DNA of 64,000 bases from Winogradskyella wichelsiae (GTDB taxonomy: Bacteria > Bacteroidota > Bacteroidia > Flavobacteriales > Flavobacteriaceae). Position numbers and translations under genes: made by a program. Below the pieces are notes generated by a model. It was not told the origin of the DNA and did no database searches. It saw only the letters and a program-made list of their open reading frames with translations. This document shows, in pieces, positions 47,069-56,879 of this stretch (positions are counted from its first letter, which is position 1; the number at the start of each line of letters is the position of its first letter). The stretch is from positions 124,001 through 188,000 of the forward strand of contig NZ_JABFDJ010000006.1 of assembly GCF_013403925.1 (NCBI RefSeq). Direction: 5' to 3'.

Positions 47069-47260
47069 TTATTGTACGTCTCTTTTAGTTAGTTCTGTTG
47101 CCACTCTAGCTACTGTGCGACGCGCAACTCGTAACTGTATTGGATTATCTAAAGGTGATATAACATGTGCCATCTTAAGGTCTGTATAACTCTTTTTAGA
47201 TTCACTAAGTTTCTCTTGTAACTCAGCTGTTGAAAGCTGTTTAATGTCTGATTGCTTCAT
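47069..47260 (-). CDS. rpmC: 50S ribosomal protein uL29
   Basis: This is a two-helix protein at the tunnel exit, near the SRP docking site. It has 63 aa: KQSDIKQLSTAELQEKLSE, DLKMAHVISPLDNPIQLRVAR. It is 12 bp after rplP. Confidence 0.97.
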   Translation of the reverse strand: MKQSDIKQLSTAELQEKLSESKKSYTDLKMAHVISPLDNPIQLRVARRTVARVATELTKRDVQ

Positions 47261-47272
47261 AATATCTTTCTA

Positions 47273-47692
47273 TTAAGCTTCGTAATCTCTAGCTATGATA
47301 AACTTAGTTTTTACAGGAAGTTTCTGTGCTGCTAAACGAAGTGCTTCTTGAGCAGTTTCTAATGGCACACCACTTATTTCAAATAACATACGTCCTGGTT
47401 TTACAACTGCTGCCCAATATTCAACGGCACCTTTACCCTTACCCATACGTACTTCAAGAGGTTTCTTTGTAATAGGCTTGTCTGGAAAAATTTTAATCCA
47501 TAACGATCCTTCTCTTTTCATGTAACGTGTAGCGGCAATACGTGCTGCTTCTATTTGACGTGCAGTAATAAATGTTGAATCTAATGATTTAATACCGAAA
47601 GTACCATTTGATAACAAATGACCTCTTCCCGCATTTCCTTTCATACGTCCCTTTTGCTGCTTACGAAATTTTGTTCTTTTAGGCTGTAACAT
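47273..47692 (-). CDS. rplP: 50S ribosomal protein uL16
   Basis: This protein positions the A-site tRNA and is needed for peptidyl transfer. The 139-aa protein begins [19 protein letters not shown] and contains [21 protein letters not shown], the conserved basic loop. It is 20 bp after rpsC. Confidence 0.98.
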   Translation of the reverse strand: MLQPKRTKFRKQQKGRMKGNAGRGHLLSNGTFGIKSLDSTFITARQIEAARIAATRYMKREGSLWIKIFPDKPITKKPLEVRMGKGKGAVEYWAAVVKPGRMLFEISGVPLETAQEALRLAAQKLPVKTKFIIARDYEA

Positions 47693-47712
47693 TTTGTCTT
47701 TTCTTTAAAAAA

Positions 47713-48429
47713 TTACTTTCTACGACGAGATTGGTTCTTATTTCCACCACGTCCACCTTTGCTCTTTTGTTTAGATAAGCCTACTAATGGAGAAAGTTCT
47801 CTTTTTCCATATACTTCACCTTTCATTATCCAAACTTTGATACCTAGTCTACCATAAGTAGTATGTGCTTCTACAAGAGCATAATCAATGTCAGCTCTAA
47901 AAGTAGATAAAGGAATACGTCCTTCTTTATAGTGTTCAGAACGTGCCATTTCAGCACCATTCAAACGACCACTAATCTGAATTTTAATTCCTTCAGCATT
48001 CATACGAATTGCAGCAGCGATAGCCATTTTTATTGCACGTCTGTATGAAATTCTACTTTCAATTTGACGAGCAACACTAGCAGCTACTAAATAAGCATCA
48101 AGCTCAGGTCTTTTAATTTCAAAGATGTTCAATTGAACTTCTTTGCCAGTAATTTTCTTAAGCTCTTCTTTCAACTTATCTACCTCTTGTCCACCTTTTC
48201 CGATAATAATACCAGGTCTAGCAGTAGTGATAGTAACGGTTACAAGTTTAAGCGTACGCTCAATAATTACTCTACTTACACTAGCTTTAGATAGACGAGC
48301 ATGAATATACTTTCTAATCTTATCGTCTTCGGCAAGTTTATCACCATAATCGTTTCCTCCGTACCAGTTAGATTCCCATCCTCTGATAATTCCTAAGCGA
48401 TTTCCGATTGGATTTGTCTTTTGTCCCAT
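47713..48429 (-). CDS. rpsC: 30S ribosomal protein uS3
   Basis: This mRNA-entry protein has a KH domain. The 238-aa protein has [21 protein letters not shown] and [20 protein letters not shown] (the KH GXXG loop). The C-terminal basic tail is longer than the core. It is 9 bp after rplV. Confidence 0.98.
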   Translation of the reverse strand: MGQKTNPIGNRLGIIRGWESNWYGGNDYGDKLAEDDKIRKYIHARLSKASVSRVIIERTLKLVTVTITTARPGIIIGKGGQEVDKLKEELKKITGKEVQLNIFEIKRPELDAYLVAASVARQIESRISYRRAIKMAIAAAIRMNAEGIKIQISGRLNGAEMARSEHYKEGRIPLSTFRADIDYALVEAHTTYGRLGIKVWIMKGEVYGKRELSPLVGLSKQKSKGGRGGNKNQSRRRK

Positions 48430-48438
48430 ATCTCTATC

Positions 48439-48846
48439 TTAGCTTTGTGTTTTATTTATTGAATCTATTACCACAGTTACGTGATTAGATCTCTTTCTAA
48501 TTCTATGTGCTCTACCTTGAGGTGCTGGACGCAATCTCTTTAACATAGAACCACCATCTACTCTAATTTCTTTGATAAACAATTTAGCCTCTTCTACATC
48601 AGCGTCTTCATTTTTAGCTTGCCAGTTTGCTATTGCAGACATAACAAGTTTCTCTAAACGACGAGATGCTTCTTTTTGACTAAATCTAAGAATCTGAAGA
48701 GCTTTCTCTGCCTTTTCACCTCTTACTAAATCCGCAACTAAGCGCATTTTTCTTGGTGATGTAGGACAGTTATTTAGCTTAGCAAAAGCAATCTGCTTTT
48801 TCTCGGCTTTAATAGCTTCCGCCATTTGTTTTTTACGACTTCCCAT
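48439..48846 (-). CDS. rplV: 50S ribosomal protein uL22
   Basis: This protein lines the exit tunnel with its beta hairpin. The 135-aa protein has an N-terminal extension of about 18 charged residues ([18 protein letters not shown]) common in Flavobacteriaceae, followed by the standard core ([20 protein letters not shown]) and the loop [17 protein letters not shown]. It is 5 bp after rpsS. Confidence 0.98.
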   Translation of the reverse strand: MGSRKKQMAEAIKAEKKQIAFAKLNNCPTSPRKMRLVADLVRGEKAEKALQILRFSQKEASRRLEKLVMSAIANWQAKNEDADVEEAKLFIKEIRVDGGSMLKRLRPAPQGRAHRIRKRSNHVTVVIDSINKTQS

Positions 48847-48851
48847 GATTC

Positions 48852-49130
48852 TTATTTTTTACCTTTATTCTTAGCACCTGCATGACCTCTAAAAGATCTT
48901 GTTGGTGAAAATTCTCCTAACTTATGTCCTACCATGTTTTCAGTAACAAATACTGGAACAAACTGACGACCGTTATGAACTGCTATAGTTTGTCCAACGA
49001 AATCCGGAGAAATCATTGATGCTCTAGACCAAGTTTTAATAACTGTCTTCTTATTTGAAGCTACATTTTCTGCAACTTTCTTTTCCAATTTATAGTGGAT
49101 ATAAGGTCCTTTTTTTAATGAACGTGCCAT
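48852..49130 (-). CDS. rpsS: 30S ribosomal protein uS19
   Basis: This head protein contacts uS13. It has 92 aa: [19 protein letters not shown], and the end [16 protein letters not shown]. It is 10 bp after rplB. Confidence 0.98.
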   Translation of the reverse strand: MARSLKKGPYIHYKLEKKVAENVASNKKTVIKTWSRASMISPDFVGQTIAVHNGRQFVPVFVTENMVGHKLGEFSPTRSFRGHAGAKNKGKK

Positions 49131-49140
49131 ACTATCTTAA

Positions 49141-49968
49141 TTATTTCTTTCTACGTTCTACAATATACTTATTACTCGCTTTAGTCTTAGAACGTGTTCT
49201 AAATCCTTTAGCAGGAATACCGTTTCTAGACCTTGGATGACCACCTGAAGATTTACCTTCACCACCACCCATTGGGTGATCGACTGGATTCATTACTACT
49301 GGTCTTACTCTTGGACGTCTACCTAACCATCTACTTCTACCCGCTTTACCAGATACTAGTAATTGATGATCAGAGTTAGATACAACACCAATAGTTGCCA
49401 TACATGTTACTAGAATCATTCTAGTTTCACCTGATGGTAACTTAACCGTTGCAAATTTATCTCCTCTAGCCATTAACTGAGCAAATGCACCAGCACTACG
49501 AGCCATTACAGCTCCTTGTCCTGGACGAAGTTCTATACAAGAAATAATTGTACCTAAAGGTATTTCACTTAATGGCATTGCATTTCCAATTTCAGGAGCA
49601 ATACCAGTTTCACCAGACACTATATTTTGACCTACTTGTAAACCATTTTGAGCGACAACATAACGTTTCTCACCATCTTGGTAATTTAATAAAGCAATAA
49701 AAGCTGTTCTGTTCGGATCGTATTCAATTGTTTTAACTTCCGCAGGAATCCCCGCTTTGTTACGTTTGAAATCGATAATACGATAACGTTTCTTATGACC
49801 TCCACCTACTTGGCGTATGGTCATTTTCCCTTGACTGTTTCTACCACCTGATCGTTTTTTCGGAGCAAGCAAGCTTTTCTCCGGCTTATCAGTAGTAATG
49901 GCGTCAAATCCATTAACTACTCTAAATCGCTGACCTGATGTGATCGGTTTTAATTTTCTTACTGACAT
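49141..49968 (-). CDS. rplB: 50S ribosomal protein uL2
   Basis: This large-subunit protein is essential for peptidyl transfer and subunit association. The 275-aa protein has the conserved [15 protein letters not shown] region with the key His near the C-terminus and [17 protein letters not shown]. It is 12 bp after rplW. Confidence 0.98.
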   Translation of the reverse strand: MSVRKLKPITSGQRFRVVNGFDAITTDKPEKSLLAPKKRSGGRNSQGKMTIRQVGGGHKKRYRIIDFKRNKAGIPAEVKTIEYDPNRTAFIALLNYQDGEKRYVVAQNGLQVGQNIVSGETGIAPEIGNAMPLSEIPLGTIISCIELRPGQGAVMARSAGAFAQLMARGDKFATVKLPSGETRMILVTCMATIGVVSNSDHQLLVSGKAGRSRWLGRRPRVRPVVMNPVDHPMGGGEGKSSGGHPRSRNGIPAKGFRTRSKTKASNKYIVERRKK

Positions 49969-49980
49969 TAATGTCTAAAA

Positions 49981-50271
49981 TTACATGTTAATGTATAAAT
50001 CTATTACTTCACCTTCCGCCAGTTGTACAATTGCTTTTTTAACAGCATTTGTTTTACCATGTTGAACACCAGTTTTTGTAAACTTGGTCTTACGATCTGG
50101 ACGGACATTTATTGTACGAACTTTTTCAACAGAAACTCCATAAGCAGCTTCCACTGCTTTTTTGATCTCTACCTTGTTCGCCTTAGTGTTCACTTCAAAT
50201 GCATACGCATTAAACAACTCACTTTGCTTCGTTGCTTTTTCTGTGATTATCGGTTTTCTTAAGATACTCAT
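49981..50271 (-). CDS. rplW: 50S ribosomal protein uL23
   Basis: This tunnel-exit protein docks trigger factor and SRP. It has 96 aa: LRKPIITEKATKQSELFNAY and VRTINVRPDRKTKFTK. It is 5 bp after rplD. Confidence 0.98.
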   Translation of the reverse strand: MSILRKPIITEKATKQSELFNAYAFEVNTKANKVEIKKAVEAAYGVSVEKVRTINVRPDRKTKFTKTGVQHGKTNAVKKAIVQLAEGEVIDLYINM

Positions 50272-50276
50272 CTGTT

Positions 50277-50906
50277 CTATTTACTTAAATTCGTTTCAAT
50301 TCCTTCTAAAGCACCTTCAATTAGAATCACTTTATTAGCGTTCATAATCTTATAAGTACTTAATTCTGAAGCGGTTATAACTTCAGACCCTTTAAAATTG
50401 CGGGAAGACAAATATACATTATTATTTGACCCAGCCAACACAATTAAAGATTTTTTGTTCTCTACTTCTAAAGCCTTTAAAACATTAATAAAGTTTTTAG
50501 TTTTTGGAGATTCAAAACTGAAATCTTCTAACACTAAAATTGCTTTATCATTTGCCTTAATACTCAATGCAGATTTACGAGCTAATCGCTTAAGGTTTTT
50601 GTTTAATTTAAAACCATAATTTCTTGGTCTAGGACCAAACATACGACCACCACCTCTGAATACACCAGATTTGATACTACCTGCTCTTGCAGTACCAGTA
50701 CCTTTTTGTTTTTTAATCTTACGTGTACTACCAGTAATTTCTGCTCTTTCTTTAGCCTTATGCGTCCCCTGTCTTTGATTTGCTAAGTATTGCTTAACAT
50801 CTAAATAGACAGCGTGATTATTTGGCTCTATAGCGAACACTTCTTTAGAAAGCTCAGCTTTCCTTCCAGTGTCTTTTCCGTTTATATCTAAAACTGCTAT
50901 CTCCAT
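50277..50906 (-). CDS. rplD: 50S ribosomal protein uL4
   Basis: This tunnel protein is also the repressor of the S10 operon in E. coli. The 209-aa protein has the extended tunnel loop (KKQKGTGTARAGSIKSGVFRG, GRMFGPRPRNYGF). Its ATG overlaps the rplC stop by 1 bp (TAATG). If uL4 regulates this operon in Bacteroidota too, the hairpins ahead of rplC are the natural target; that is inference. Confidence 0.98.
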   Translation of the reverse strand: MEIAVLDINGKDTGRKAELSKEVFAIEPNNHAVYLDVKQYLANQRQGTHKAKERAEITGSTRKIKKQKGTGTARAGSIKSGVFRGGGRMFGPRPRNYGFKLNKNLKRLARKSALSIKANDKAILVLEDFSFESPKTKNFINVLKALEVENKKSLIVLAGSNNNVYLSSRNFKGSEVITASELSTYKIMNANKVILIEGALEGIETNLSK

Positions 50907-51523
50907 TACTTCTCAATGATTACATAAGAATTCTTGTGACCAGGAACACATCCTTTAACCACTAGTAAGTTCTTTTCTGGAACTACTTTGTAAATTCTTA
51001 AATTTTGAACTTTTACTGTTTCACCACCCATTCTTCCGGCCATCTTCATTCCCTTGAATACTCTCGCAGGATAAGAAGCTGCACCAATAGAACCTGGAGC
51101 TCTTAAACGGTTATGTTGACCATGCGTTGCTTGACCTACACCACCAAAACCATGACGTTTTACTACACCTTGAAAACCTTTACCTTTAGAAGTACCTGCA
51201 ACATCTACAAATTCTCCTTCAATAAATTGTTCTACTGTGATAGCATCACCTAATTTGTACTCCGAATCAAAACCTTTGAATTCAACAACTTTGCGTTTTA
51301 CAGAAGTACCCGCTTTTTTAGCATGACCTAAGTCTGCTTTAGTAGCGCTTTTTTCTGTCGCGTCATCGAAACCTAATTGAAGTGCAGAATAACCATCCAC
51401 TTCTTCAGTTCTGACTTGGGTAACGATACATGGTCCAGCTTCGATTACTGTACAAGGAATGTTCTTCCCATTTTCATCGAAAATGCTGGTCATACCGATT
51501 TTTTTTCCAATTAACCCAGACAT
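50906..51523 (-). CDS. rplC: 50S ribosomal protein uL3
   Basis: This large-subunit protein reaches into the peptidyl-transferase centre. The 205-aa protein has [19 protein letters not shown] and [20 protein letters not shown] with the usual Gln. A 153-bp gap separates it from rpsJ and folds into strong hairpins, unlike the near-zero gaps downstream. Confidence 0.98.
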   Translation of the reverse strand: MSGLIGKKIGMTSIFDENGKNIPCTVIEAGPCIVTQVRTEEVDGYSALQLGFDDATEKSATKADLGHAKKAGTSVKRKVVEFKGFDSEYKLGDAITVEQFIEGEFVDVAGTSKGKGFQGVVKRHGFGGVGQATHGQHNRLRAPGSIGAASYPARVFKGMKMAGRMGGETVKVQNLRIYKVVPEKNLLVVKGCVPGHKNSYVIIEK

Positions 51524-51556
51524 AATTATTATTTATTTATTATTAATTTAAACTTT

Positions 51557-51623
51557 GTAATAACAACCTTGTTGCTATTACTATATAAAATTCAAGGCCG
51601 AAAATACGTTTCAGCCCTGAATT
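51557..51623 (-). promoter_or_regulatory. Two-hairpin RNA leader of rplC
   Basis: In minus-strand RNA, AAUUCAGGGCUGAAA (51623-51609) pairs with UUUCGGCCUUGAAUU (51603-51589) as a 15-bp stem with a CGUAU loop and two G-U pairs. After 7 nt a second stem, GUAAUAGCAAC/GUUGUUAUUAC (51581-51571 with 51567-51557, AAG loop), has 11 pairs including one G-U. All three imperfect pairs are wobbles only in the sense RNA (A-C in the opposite strand), which supports an RNA function. It ends 33 bp before the rplC ATG. Confidence 0.75.
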
Positions 51624-51676
51624 GTATTTATTACCGTTTTTCCTTCGCACGCAGCTTAGGACATGTTAGTGTCTTA

Positions 51677-51982
51677 TCACACTTTAATTTCAACTTCTAC
51701 TCCACTTGGCAATTCAAGTTTCATTAAAGCGTCTATTGTTTTAGAAGATGAAGAGTAAATATCTAATAATCTCTTATAAGAGCTTAATTGAAATTGTTCC
51801 CTAGACTTCTTATTAACGTGTGGTGAACGTAATACAGTGAATATTTTCTTGTGTGTTGGTAAAGGGATTGGCCCTGTTACTACTGCACCTGTACTTTTTA
51901 CTGTTTTTACAATCTTATCAGCAGACTTGTCTACTAAATTATGATCGTAAGATTTTAATTTTATTCTGATTTTTTGACTCAT
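51677..51982 (-). CDS. rpsJ: 30S ribosomal protein uS10
   Basis: This 30S head protein, also NusE in antitermination, has 101 aa: [52 protein letters not shown]. It follows fusA by 11 bp with no tuf gene between, the usual Bacteroidota order. A small AGTGT/ACACT hairpin overlaps its stop codon. Confidence 0.98.
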   Translation of the reverse strand: MSQKIRIKLKSYDHNLVDKSADKIVKTVKSTGAVVTGPIPLPTHKKIFTVLRSPHVNKKSREQFQLSSYKRLLDIYSSSSKTIDALMKLELPSGVEVEIKV

Positions 51983-51993
51983 TTTCTTAAGAT

Positions 51994-54120
51994 TTACGAT
52001 TCAAGACCTTTAGCTGCTTTGATTACTTCTTCTGATACATTAGAAGGAGTTTCTGCATAGTGTGAAAATTCCATTGTTGATGTAGCTCTACCTGAAGATA
52101 ATGTTCTTAATGTAGTTACATAACCAAACATTTCTGATAATGGTACAGTAGCTTTTACAGTTTTTGCACCAGCTCTATCACCCATGCTAGTCATTTGACC
52201 TCTCCTTCTGTTTAAGTCACCTACAATATCACCCATGTTTTCTTCTGGTGTAATCACCTCAAGTTTCATGATAGGTTCCATTATAACCGCCTTAGCTGCT
52301 TTTGCCGAATTTTTAAATCCTAATTTAGCTGCTAATTCAAAAGATAGTTGATCTGAATCGACATCATGATAAGATCCATCTCTCAATGTGACTTTCATTG
52401 CATCTACCTCAAATCCTGCCAATGGACCATTTTGCATAGCCATTTTAAATCCTTTTTCGATAGAAGGTATAAATTCCTTAGGAACGTTACCACCTTTAAT
52501 TACAGATTCAAACTGAAGACCTACTACACCTTCATCTGCTGGTTCAATCGTAAATACGATATCAGCAAACTTACCACGACCACCAGATTGTTTCTTGTAA
52601 ACTTCTCTATGATCTGCAGATCTTGTAATAGCCTCTTTATATTCAACTTGTGGCTGACCTTGATTAACCTCAACTTTAAATTCTCTCTTTAAACGATCTA
52701 CAATTACATCTAAGTGTAATTCACCCATTCCAGAAATAATAGTCTGTCCTGAAGCTTCGTCTGAACGCACTGTAAATGTAGGATCTTCTTCAGCCAATTT
52801 AGCTAAGCCCATTCCTAATTTATCTACATCTGCTTTTGTCTTAGGCTCAACCGCAATACCAATTACTGGATCGGGAAAGTCCATAGACTCTAATACTAAA
52901 GGATGTTTCTCGTCTGTAAGTGTATCTCCTGTTTTGATAGATTTAAATCCAACAGCAGCTCCAATATCTCCAGCTTCAATATAATCAATTGCATTTTGCT
53001 TGTTAGCATGCATTTGATAAATACGAGAAATACGCTCTTTCTTACCTGAACGATTATTCAAAACGTAAGAACCTGCATCTAAACGACCAGAATAAGCTCT
53101 AAAGAATGCTAAACGCCCTACAAAAGGATCAGTAGCAATTTTAAATGCTAAAGCAGCAAACGGCTCCTTTACATCTGGCTTACGAAGCTCTTCTTTTTCA
53201 GTATCTGGATTCACACCAACAATACCATCCTTATCCATAGGAGAAGGTAAGTAACGACATACAGCATCTAATAAGAACTGTACACCCTTATTTTTAAAAG
53301 CAGAACCACAAATCATAGGAATGATTGCCATGTCCATAACAGCAGCTCTAAGTGCAGCATGCACTTCTTCTTCTGAAATAGAATCTTCATCTTCCATGAA
53401 CTTCTCTAATAAATTCTCATCGTAACCAGCAACTTCTTCAATAAGTAGTGCTCTATACTTTTTAGCCTCAGCTTTAAGATTTTCTGGAATTTCAATAACA
53501 TCAAAGGTAGCCCCTTGAGTTTCATCATGCCAAACAATCGCTCTGTTCTTAACTAAATCTATAATTCCTTTAAAATCTTCTTCGTCACCAATGTTTAAAA
53601 CGATTGGCACCGCGTTAGATTTTAACATATCTTTTACTTGTTGACAAACACTTAAAAAGTCTGATCCTTGACGGTCCATTTTATTAACGAAACCAATACG
53701 AGGCACTTTATAGTTATCTGCAAGTCTCCAATTAGTTTCAGATTGTGGCTCAACACCATCAACTGCACTAAACAAGAAAACTAAACCATCAAGCACACGT
53801 AATGAACGGTTTACTTCAACAGTAAAATCTACGTGACCTGGTGTGTCAATAATATTAAAATGGTAGCTCTGTGCTTCAGGAGTTGGTTGTGCATTTTCCT
53901 TTGGAAAAACCCACTCACATGTAGTAGCTGCAGAAGTAATTGTAATACCTCTTTCTTGCTCTTGCTCCATCCAGTCCATAGTTGCAGCACCATCATGTAC
54001 TTCACCTATTTTATGTGAAACACCTGTATAATAAAGAACACGTTCTGTAGTTGTAGTTTTTCCAGCATCAATGTGAGCTGCAATTCCTATATTTCTTGTA
54101 AGTCTTAAATCTCTTGCCAT
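51994..54120 (-). CDS. fusA: Elongation factor G
   Basis: This GTPase drives ribosomal translocation and recycling. The 708-aa protein has [13 protein letters not shown] (G1), DTPGHVDF (G3) and NKMDR (G4), then domains II-V in order, ending with the domain IV/V region. It follows rpsG by 3 bp. Confidence 0.98.
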   Translation of the reverse strand: MARDLRLTRNIGIAAHIDAGKTTTTERVLYYTGVSHKIGEVHDGAATMDWMEQEQERGITITSAATTCEWVFPKENAQPTPEAQSYHFNIIDTPGHVDFTVEVNRSLRVLDGLVFLFSAVDGVEPQSETNWRLADNYKVPRIGFVNKMDRQGSDFLSVCQQVKDMLKSNAVPIVLNIGDEEDFKGIIDLVKNRAIVWHDETQGATFDVIEIPENLKAEAKKYRALLIEEVAGYDENLLEKFMEDEDSISEEEVHAALRAAVMDMAIIPMICGSAFKNKGVQFLLDAVCRYLPSPMDKDGIVGVNPDTEKEELRKPDVKEPFAALAFKIATDPFVGRLAFFRAYSGRLDAGSYVLNNRSGKKERISRIYQMHANKQNAIDYIEAGDIGAAVGFKSIKTGDTLTDEKHPLVLESMDFPDPVIGIAVEPKTKADVDKLGMGLAKLAEEDPTFTVRSDEASGQTIISGMGELHLDVIVDRLKREFKVEVNQGQPQVEYKEAITRSADHREVYKKQSGGRGKFADIVFTIEPADEGVVGLQFESVIKGGNVPKEFIPSIEKGFKMAMQNGPLAGFEVDAMKVTLRDGSYHDVDSDQLSFELAAKLGFKNSAKAAKAVIMEPIMKLEVITPEENMGDIVGDLNRRRGQMTSMGDRAGAKTVKATVPLSEMFGYVTTLRTLSSGRATSTMEFSHYAETPSNVSEEVIKAAKGLES

Positions 54121-54123
54121 TTC

Positions 54124-54600
54124 TTAAAATCTAAAGTGTGAGAAAGCCTTATTTGCTTCTGCCATTTTATGAGTATCAGTCCTTTTCTTAACTGCTGCTC
54201 CTTCTTCTTTAGCTGCTGCTAAAACTTCTGCCGCTAAACGTTGCGCCATAGATTTTTCGTTTCTCTTACGCGAAAAGCTAATTAGCCATTTCATTGCAGT
54301 TGAAACCTTACGGTCTGGACGAATCTGCATTGGAATCTGAAATGTAGCACCACCAACACGACGACTACGTACTTCTACGTGAGGCATTACGTTAGATAAA
54401 GCTTCTTTCCAAATCTCTAAAGCTGTTTTTTCGTCATCATTCTTTTTCTCTTCAACAATATCAATTGCATCATAGAATACTTTAAAAGCGATAGACTTCT
54501 TACCATCCCACATCATCATGTTAACAAAACGTGTTACTAACTGATCATTAAATCTTGGATCTGGTAAAAGCGGTCTCTTTTTTGCTGCTCTTTTTCTCAT
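54124..54600 (-). CDS. rpsG: 30S ribosomal protein uS7
   Basis: This primary binder of the 16S 3' domain nucleates the head. The 158-aa protein has [38 protein letters not shown] and a C-terminal [15 protein letters not shown]. It lies 22 bp after rpsL. Confidence 0.98.
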   Translation of the reverse strand: MRKRAAKKRPLLPDPRFNDQLVTRFVNMMMWDGKKSIAFKVFYDAIDIVEEKKNDDEKTALEIWKEALSNVMPHVEVRSRRVGGATFQIPMQIRPDRKVSTAMKWLISFSRKRNEKSMAQRLAAEVLAAAKEEGAAVKKRTDTHKMAEANKAFSHFRF

Positions 54601-54622
54601 GTCTTCTTCTTAAAGTTTTAAA

Positions 54623-54997
54623 TTACTTCTTAGGGCGTTTTGCACCATACTTAGATCTACGTTGCGTTCTTCCCGATACACCTGCTGTATCTAAAGCACC
54701 ACGAACGATGTGATATCTAACTCCTGGTAAATCTTTTACCCTTCCACCTCTAACCAATACTATCGAGTGCTCTTGTAAATTGTGACCTTCTCCACCAATG
54801 TATGCATTTACTTCGTTTCCGTTTGTTAAACGAACCCTTGCTACCTTACGCATTGCTGAGTTAGGTTTTTTAGGTGTCGTTGTATAAACACGAGTACATA
54901 CACCACGTCTTTGAGGACACGAATCTAAAGCAGCCGATTTACTCTTCTTGGTTATTTTGGCTCTTCCTTTTCGTACTAATTGTGAAATTGTTGGCAT
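54623..54997 (-). CDS. rpsL: 30S ribosomal protein uS12
   Basis: This decoding-centre protein has 124 aa: [20 protein letters not shown] and [13 protein letters not shown], the two loops where streptomycin-resistance changes occur elsewhere, both with the ordinary lysines. It is the first gene of the long ribosomal transcript, with a clear promoter about 45 bp upstream. Confidence 0.98.
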   Translation of the reverse strand: MPTISQLVRKGRAKITKKSKSAALDSCPQRRGVCTRVYTTTPKKPNSAMRKVARVRLTNGNEVNAYIGGEGHNLQEHSIVLVRGGRVKDLPGVRYHIVRGALDTAGVSGRTQRRSKYGAKRPKK

Positions 54998-55022
54998 ATA
55001 TTTCTATATAAAATTTATTAAT

Positions 55023-55036
55023 CCTCACTTTTGAGG
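55023..55036 (-). promoter_or_regulatory. Small hairpin in the rpsL leader
   Basis: CCTCA and TGAGG pair around a 4-nt loop just downstream of the predicted rpsL transcript start. It is short, and its function is unknown. Confidence 0.35.
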
Positions 55037-55040
55037 GCTG

Positions 55041-55070
55041 CAAAGGTACAAATTAATATCTATAATTCAA
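55041..55070 (-). promoter_or_regulatory. Promoter of the rpsL ribosomal transcript
   Basis: The minus strand has TTG (55068-55070), a 19-bp spacer, then TACCTTTG (55041-55048), matching the Bacteroidota -33 and -7 elements in sequence and spacing. The -7 box lies 43 bp before the rpsL ATG. Confidence 0.72.
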
Positions 55071-55173
55071 ATAGTTGTGTATTAATTTTTTGAATAAGTA
55101 GAGAAATTTATTTCAACCTTATATAATATCAGCTATTTTTACGTTGAGACAATAGTAATTCTATTAAATATCG

Positions 55174-56865
55174 ATGCCAGTAATTAAACAAGTTATTTCT
55201 GTTTTTATAATCTTATTGATTTATTCAAATCAAAGTTATACTCAATCACTTGGATTAAAAATACAGGCTGAGAGTATTGAAAATACTAGAATTATTGATT
55301 CTATCGATTACACCAAAATTTTTGACAATTTTATTAAGCTTCAAACGGAGCTTACTAATTTACAATTAAAACTTTCTAGAATTGGATACATAGATTCTAA
55401 CATAGAACAGATTACAAAACCTAATGATACTCTTTTTTTAGCCTCTCTATTTTTAGGAAAAAAAACAACCACAATTAGAGTTTACTACGATTCTAGTTTT
55501 GACCCTGAGTTTTTAAATTTAATTTCCCACACAGCAGGTAAGTCTTATTTTGAATTGGATATAGAAGATTTAGAAAGTTCATTAAACACTTTAAATTCTA
55601 AAATAGCTGAACAGGGTGATCCGTTTTCTACTTTACAACTTACGGATTTATTAAAATTTAATTCAAATATAATTTCTACAAAATTAAAAATTGTAACAAA
55701 TCAAAAAAGGCGTATTGATAAAATAATCATTAAAGGTTATGAAAAATTCCCAAAATCTTATGTTAAGCGCTTCCTTAAGTTAAAAACAGGAAAATCATTT
55801 AACTTAAATGCTATAAAAGATAAAATAGAACTGTTAAACAATATTCAATTTGCAAATAAGATAAAAGATCCCGAAGTGCTTTTTACCAAAGACTCAACTA
55901 CACTATATATATATATTGAAAAAACGAAAACTAACAATTTTGACGGCTTCTTAGGCTTTGGAACTAATGAAGATACTAATGAGATAGAATTTGATGGTTA
56001 TTTAGACCTACGTCTTATAAATAATCTTAACTACGGTGAGACAATTAATCTATTTTACAAAAGTGATGAGATTGATCAGCAAACTTTTAAAGTCGATGCT
56101 GACCTTCCTTATTTATTTTCTTCACCTATTGGTTTACAAGTTGGGCTTAATCTTTTCAAAAAAGATTCAACCTTCTTAAATGCTAGTCAATATGCTAAAA
56201 TAAATTATCTCCTTAATGCAGAGCAAAAAATAGGCATTGGTATAACGTCAACTAAATCGACAAACTTATTAGAAGATGACACTACAACTTTAAATGATTA
56301 TACTACAAATTATTTTACAATTAGCTATAATTATTCGAAACTACAATCTTACGACCCTCTATTCCCTGTGAATTTCTATTTAGATTTTTCATCTGGGTTC
56401 GGAGACAGAACAAACGATTTTGGTGCTCAGAAACAAATGATGTTCAACATTGAAAGCTTCAAAATATTTAGTCTTAATAATAAGAATAGTATTTTTACAA
56501 AAATAAGTGGAGCTATTCTAACTTCTGATGATTACTTAGATAATGAATTGTTCCGTTTTGGTGGTATAAACTCCATTAGAGGTTTTGAAGAAAATAGTTT
56601 AGTTGCAAACTTGTATGGAGTTTTAAACACAGAATACCGCTACCGATTAAGTAATAGCCTCTATGTCCATTCTGTTATTGATGCTGCTTATTTTGAAAAC
56701 CAACTTACAAATAGCAAAGAGAAACTTTTTGGATTTGGATTTGGATTAGGTTTATTAACCAATGCTGGTTTATTCCGCCTAAACTACTCTAGTGGTAAAA
56801 CTGAAAGTAGACAATTTAAATTATCGGATTCTAAAGTTCACATTAGCTTGACAGCTACTTTTTAA
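55174..56865 (+). CDS. Omp85/BamA-like outer-membrane protein, 563 aa
   Basis: The signal peptide covers about 1-23. A POTRA-like domain follows (about 175-255, with IDKIIIKGYEKFPKSYVKRF and IELLNNIQF). The C-terminal half is a predicted beta-barrel: GFLGFGTNEDTNEIEFDGYLDL, FRFGGINSIRGFEENSL, and a last strand ending in aromatic Phe (HISLTATF), the Omp85 insertion signal. The first 150 residues may hold further POTRA-like repeats. It is much shorter than the true BamA, so it is probably an accessory translocation or insertion protein of the surface-antigen family; the cargo is unknown. The next gene starts 14 bp downstream. Confidence 0.85.
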   Translation: MPVIKQVISVFIILLIYSNQSYTQSLGLKIQAESIENTRIIDSIDYTKIFDNFIKLQTELTNLQLKLSRIGYIDSNIEQITKPNDTLFLASLFLGKKTTTIRVYYDSSFDPEFLNLISHTAGKSYFELDIEDLESSLNTLNSKIAEQGDPFSTLQLTDLLKFNSNIISTKLKIVTNQKRRIDKIIIKGYEKFPKSYVKRFLKLKTGKSFNLNAIKDKIELLNNIQFANKIKDPEVLFTKDSTTLYIYIEKTKTNNFDGFLGFGTNEDTNEIEFDGYLDLRLINNLNYGETINLFYKSDEIDQQTFKVDADLPYLFSSPIGLQVGLNLFKKDSTFLNASQYAKINYLLNAEQKIGIGITSTKSTNLLEDDTTTLNDYTTNYFTISYNYSKLQSYDPLFPVNFYLDFSSGFGDRTNDFGAQKQMMFNIESFKIFSLNNKNSIFTKISGAILTSDDYLDNELFRFGGINSIRGFEENSLVANLYGVLNTEYRYRLSNSLYVHSVIDAAYFENQLTNSKEKLFGFGFGLGLLTNAGLFRLNYSSGKTESRQFKLSDSKVHISLTATF

Positions 56866-56879
56866 AAAAAAATTAAAAT

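Noticed and set aside
51982-51994. Absence of tuf between fusA and rpsJ as a deletion
   Set aside because: This order without tuf is usual in Bacteroidota, so it is not an anomaly.
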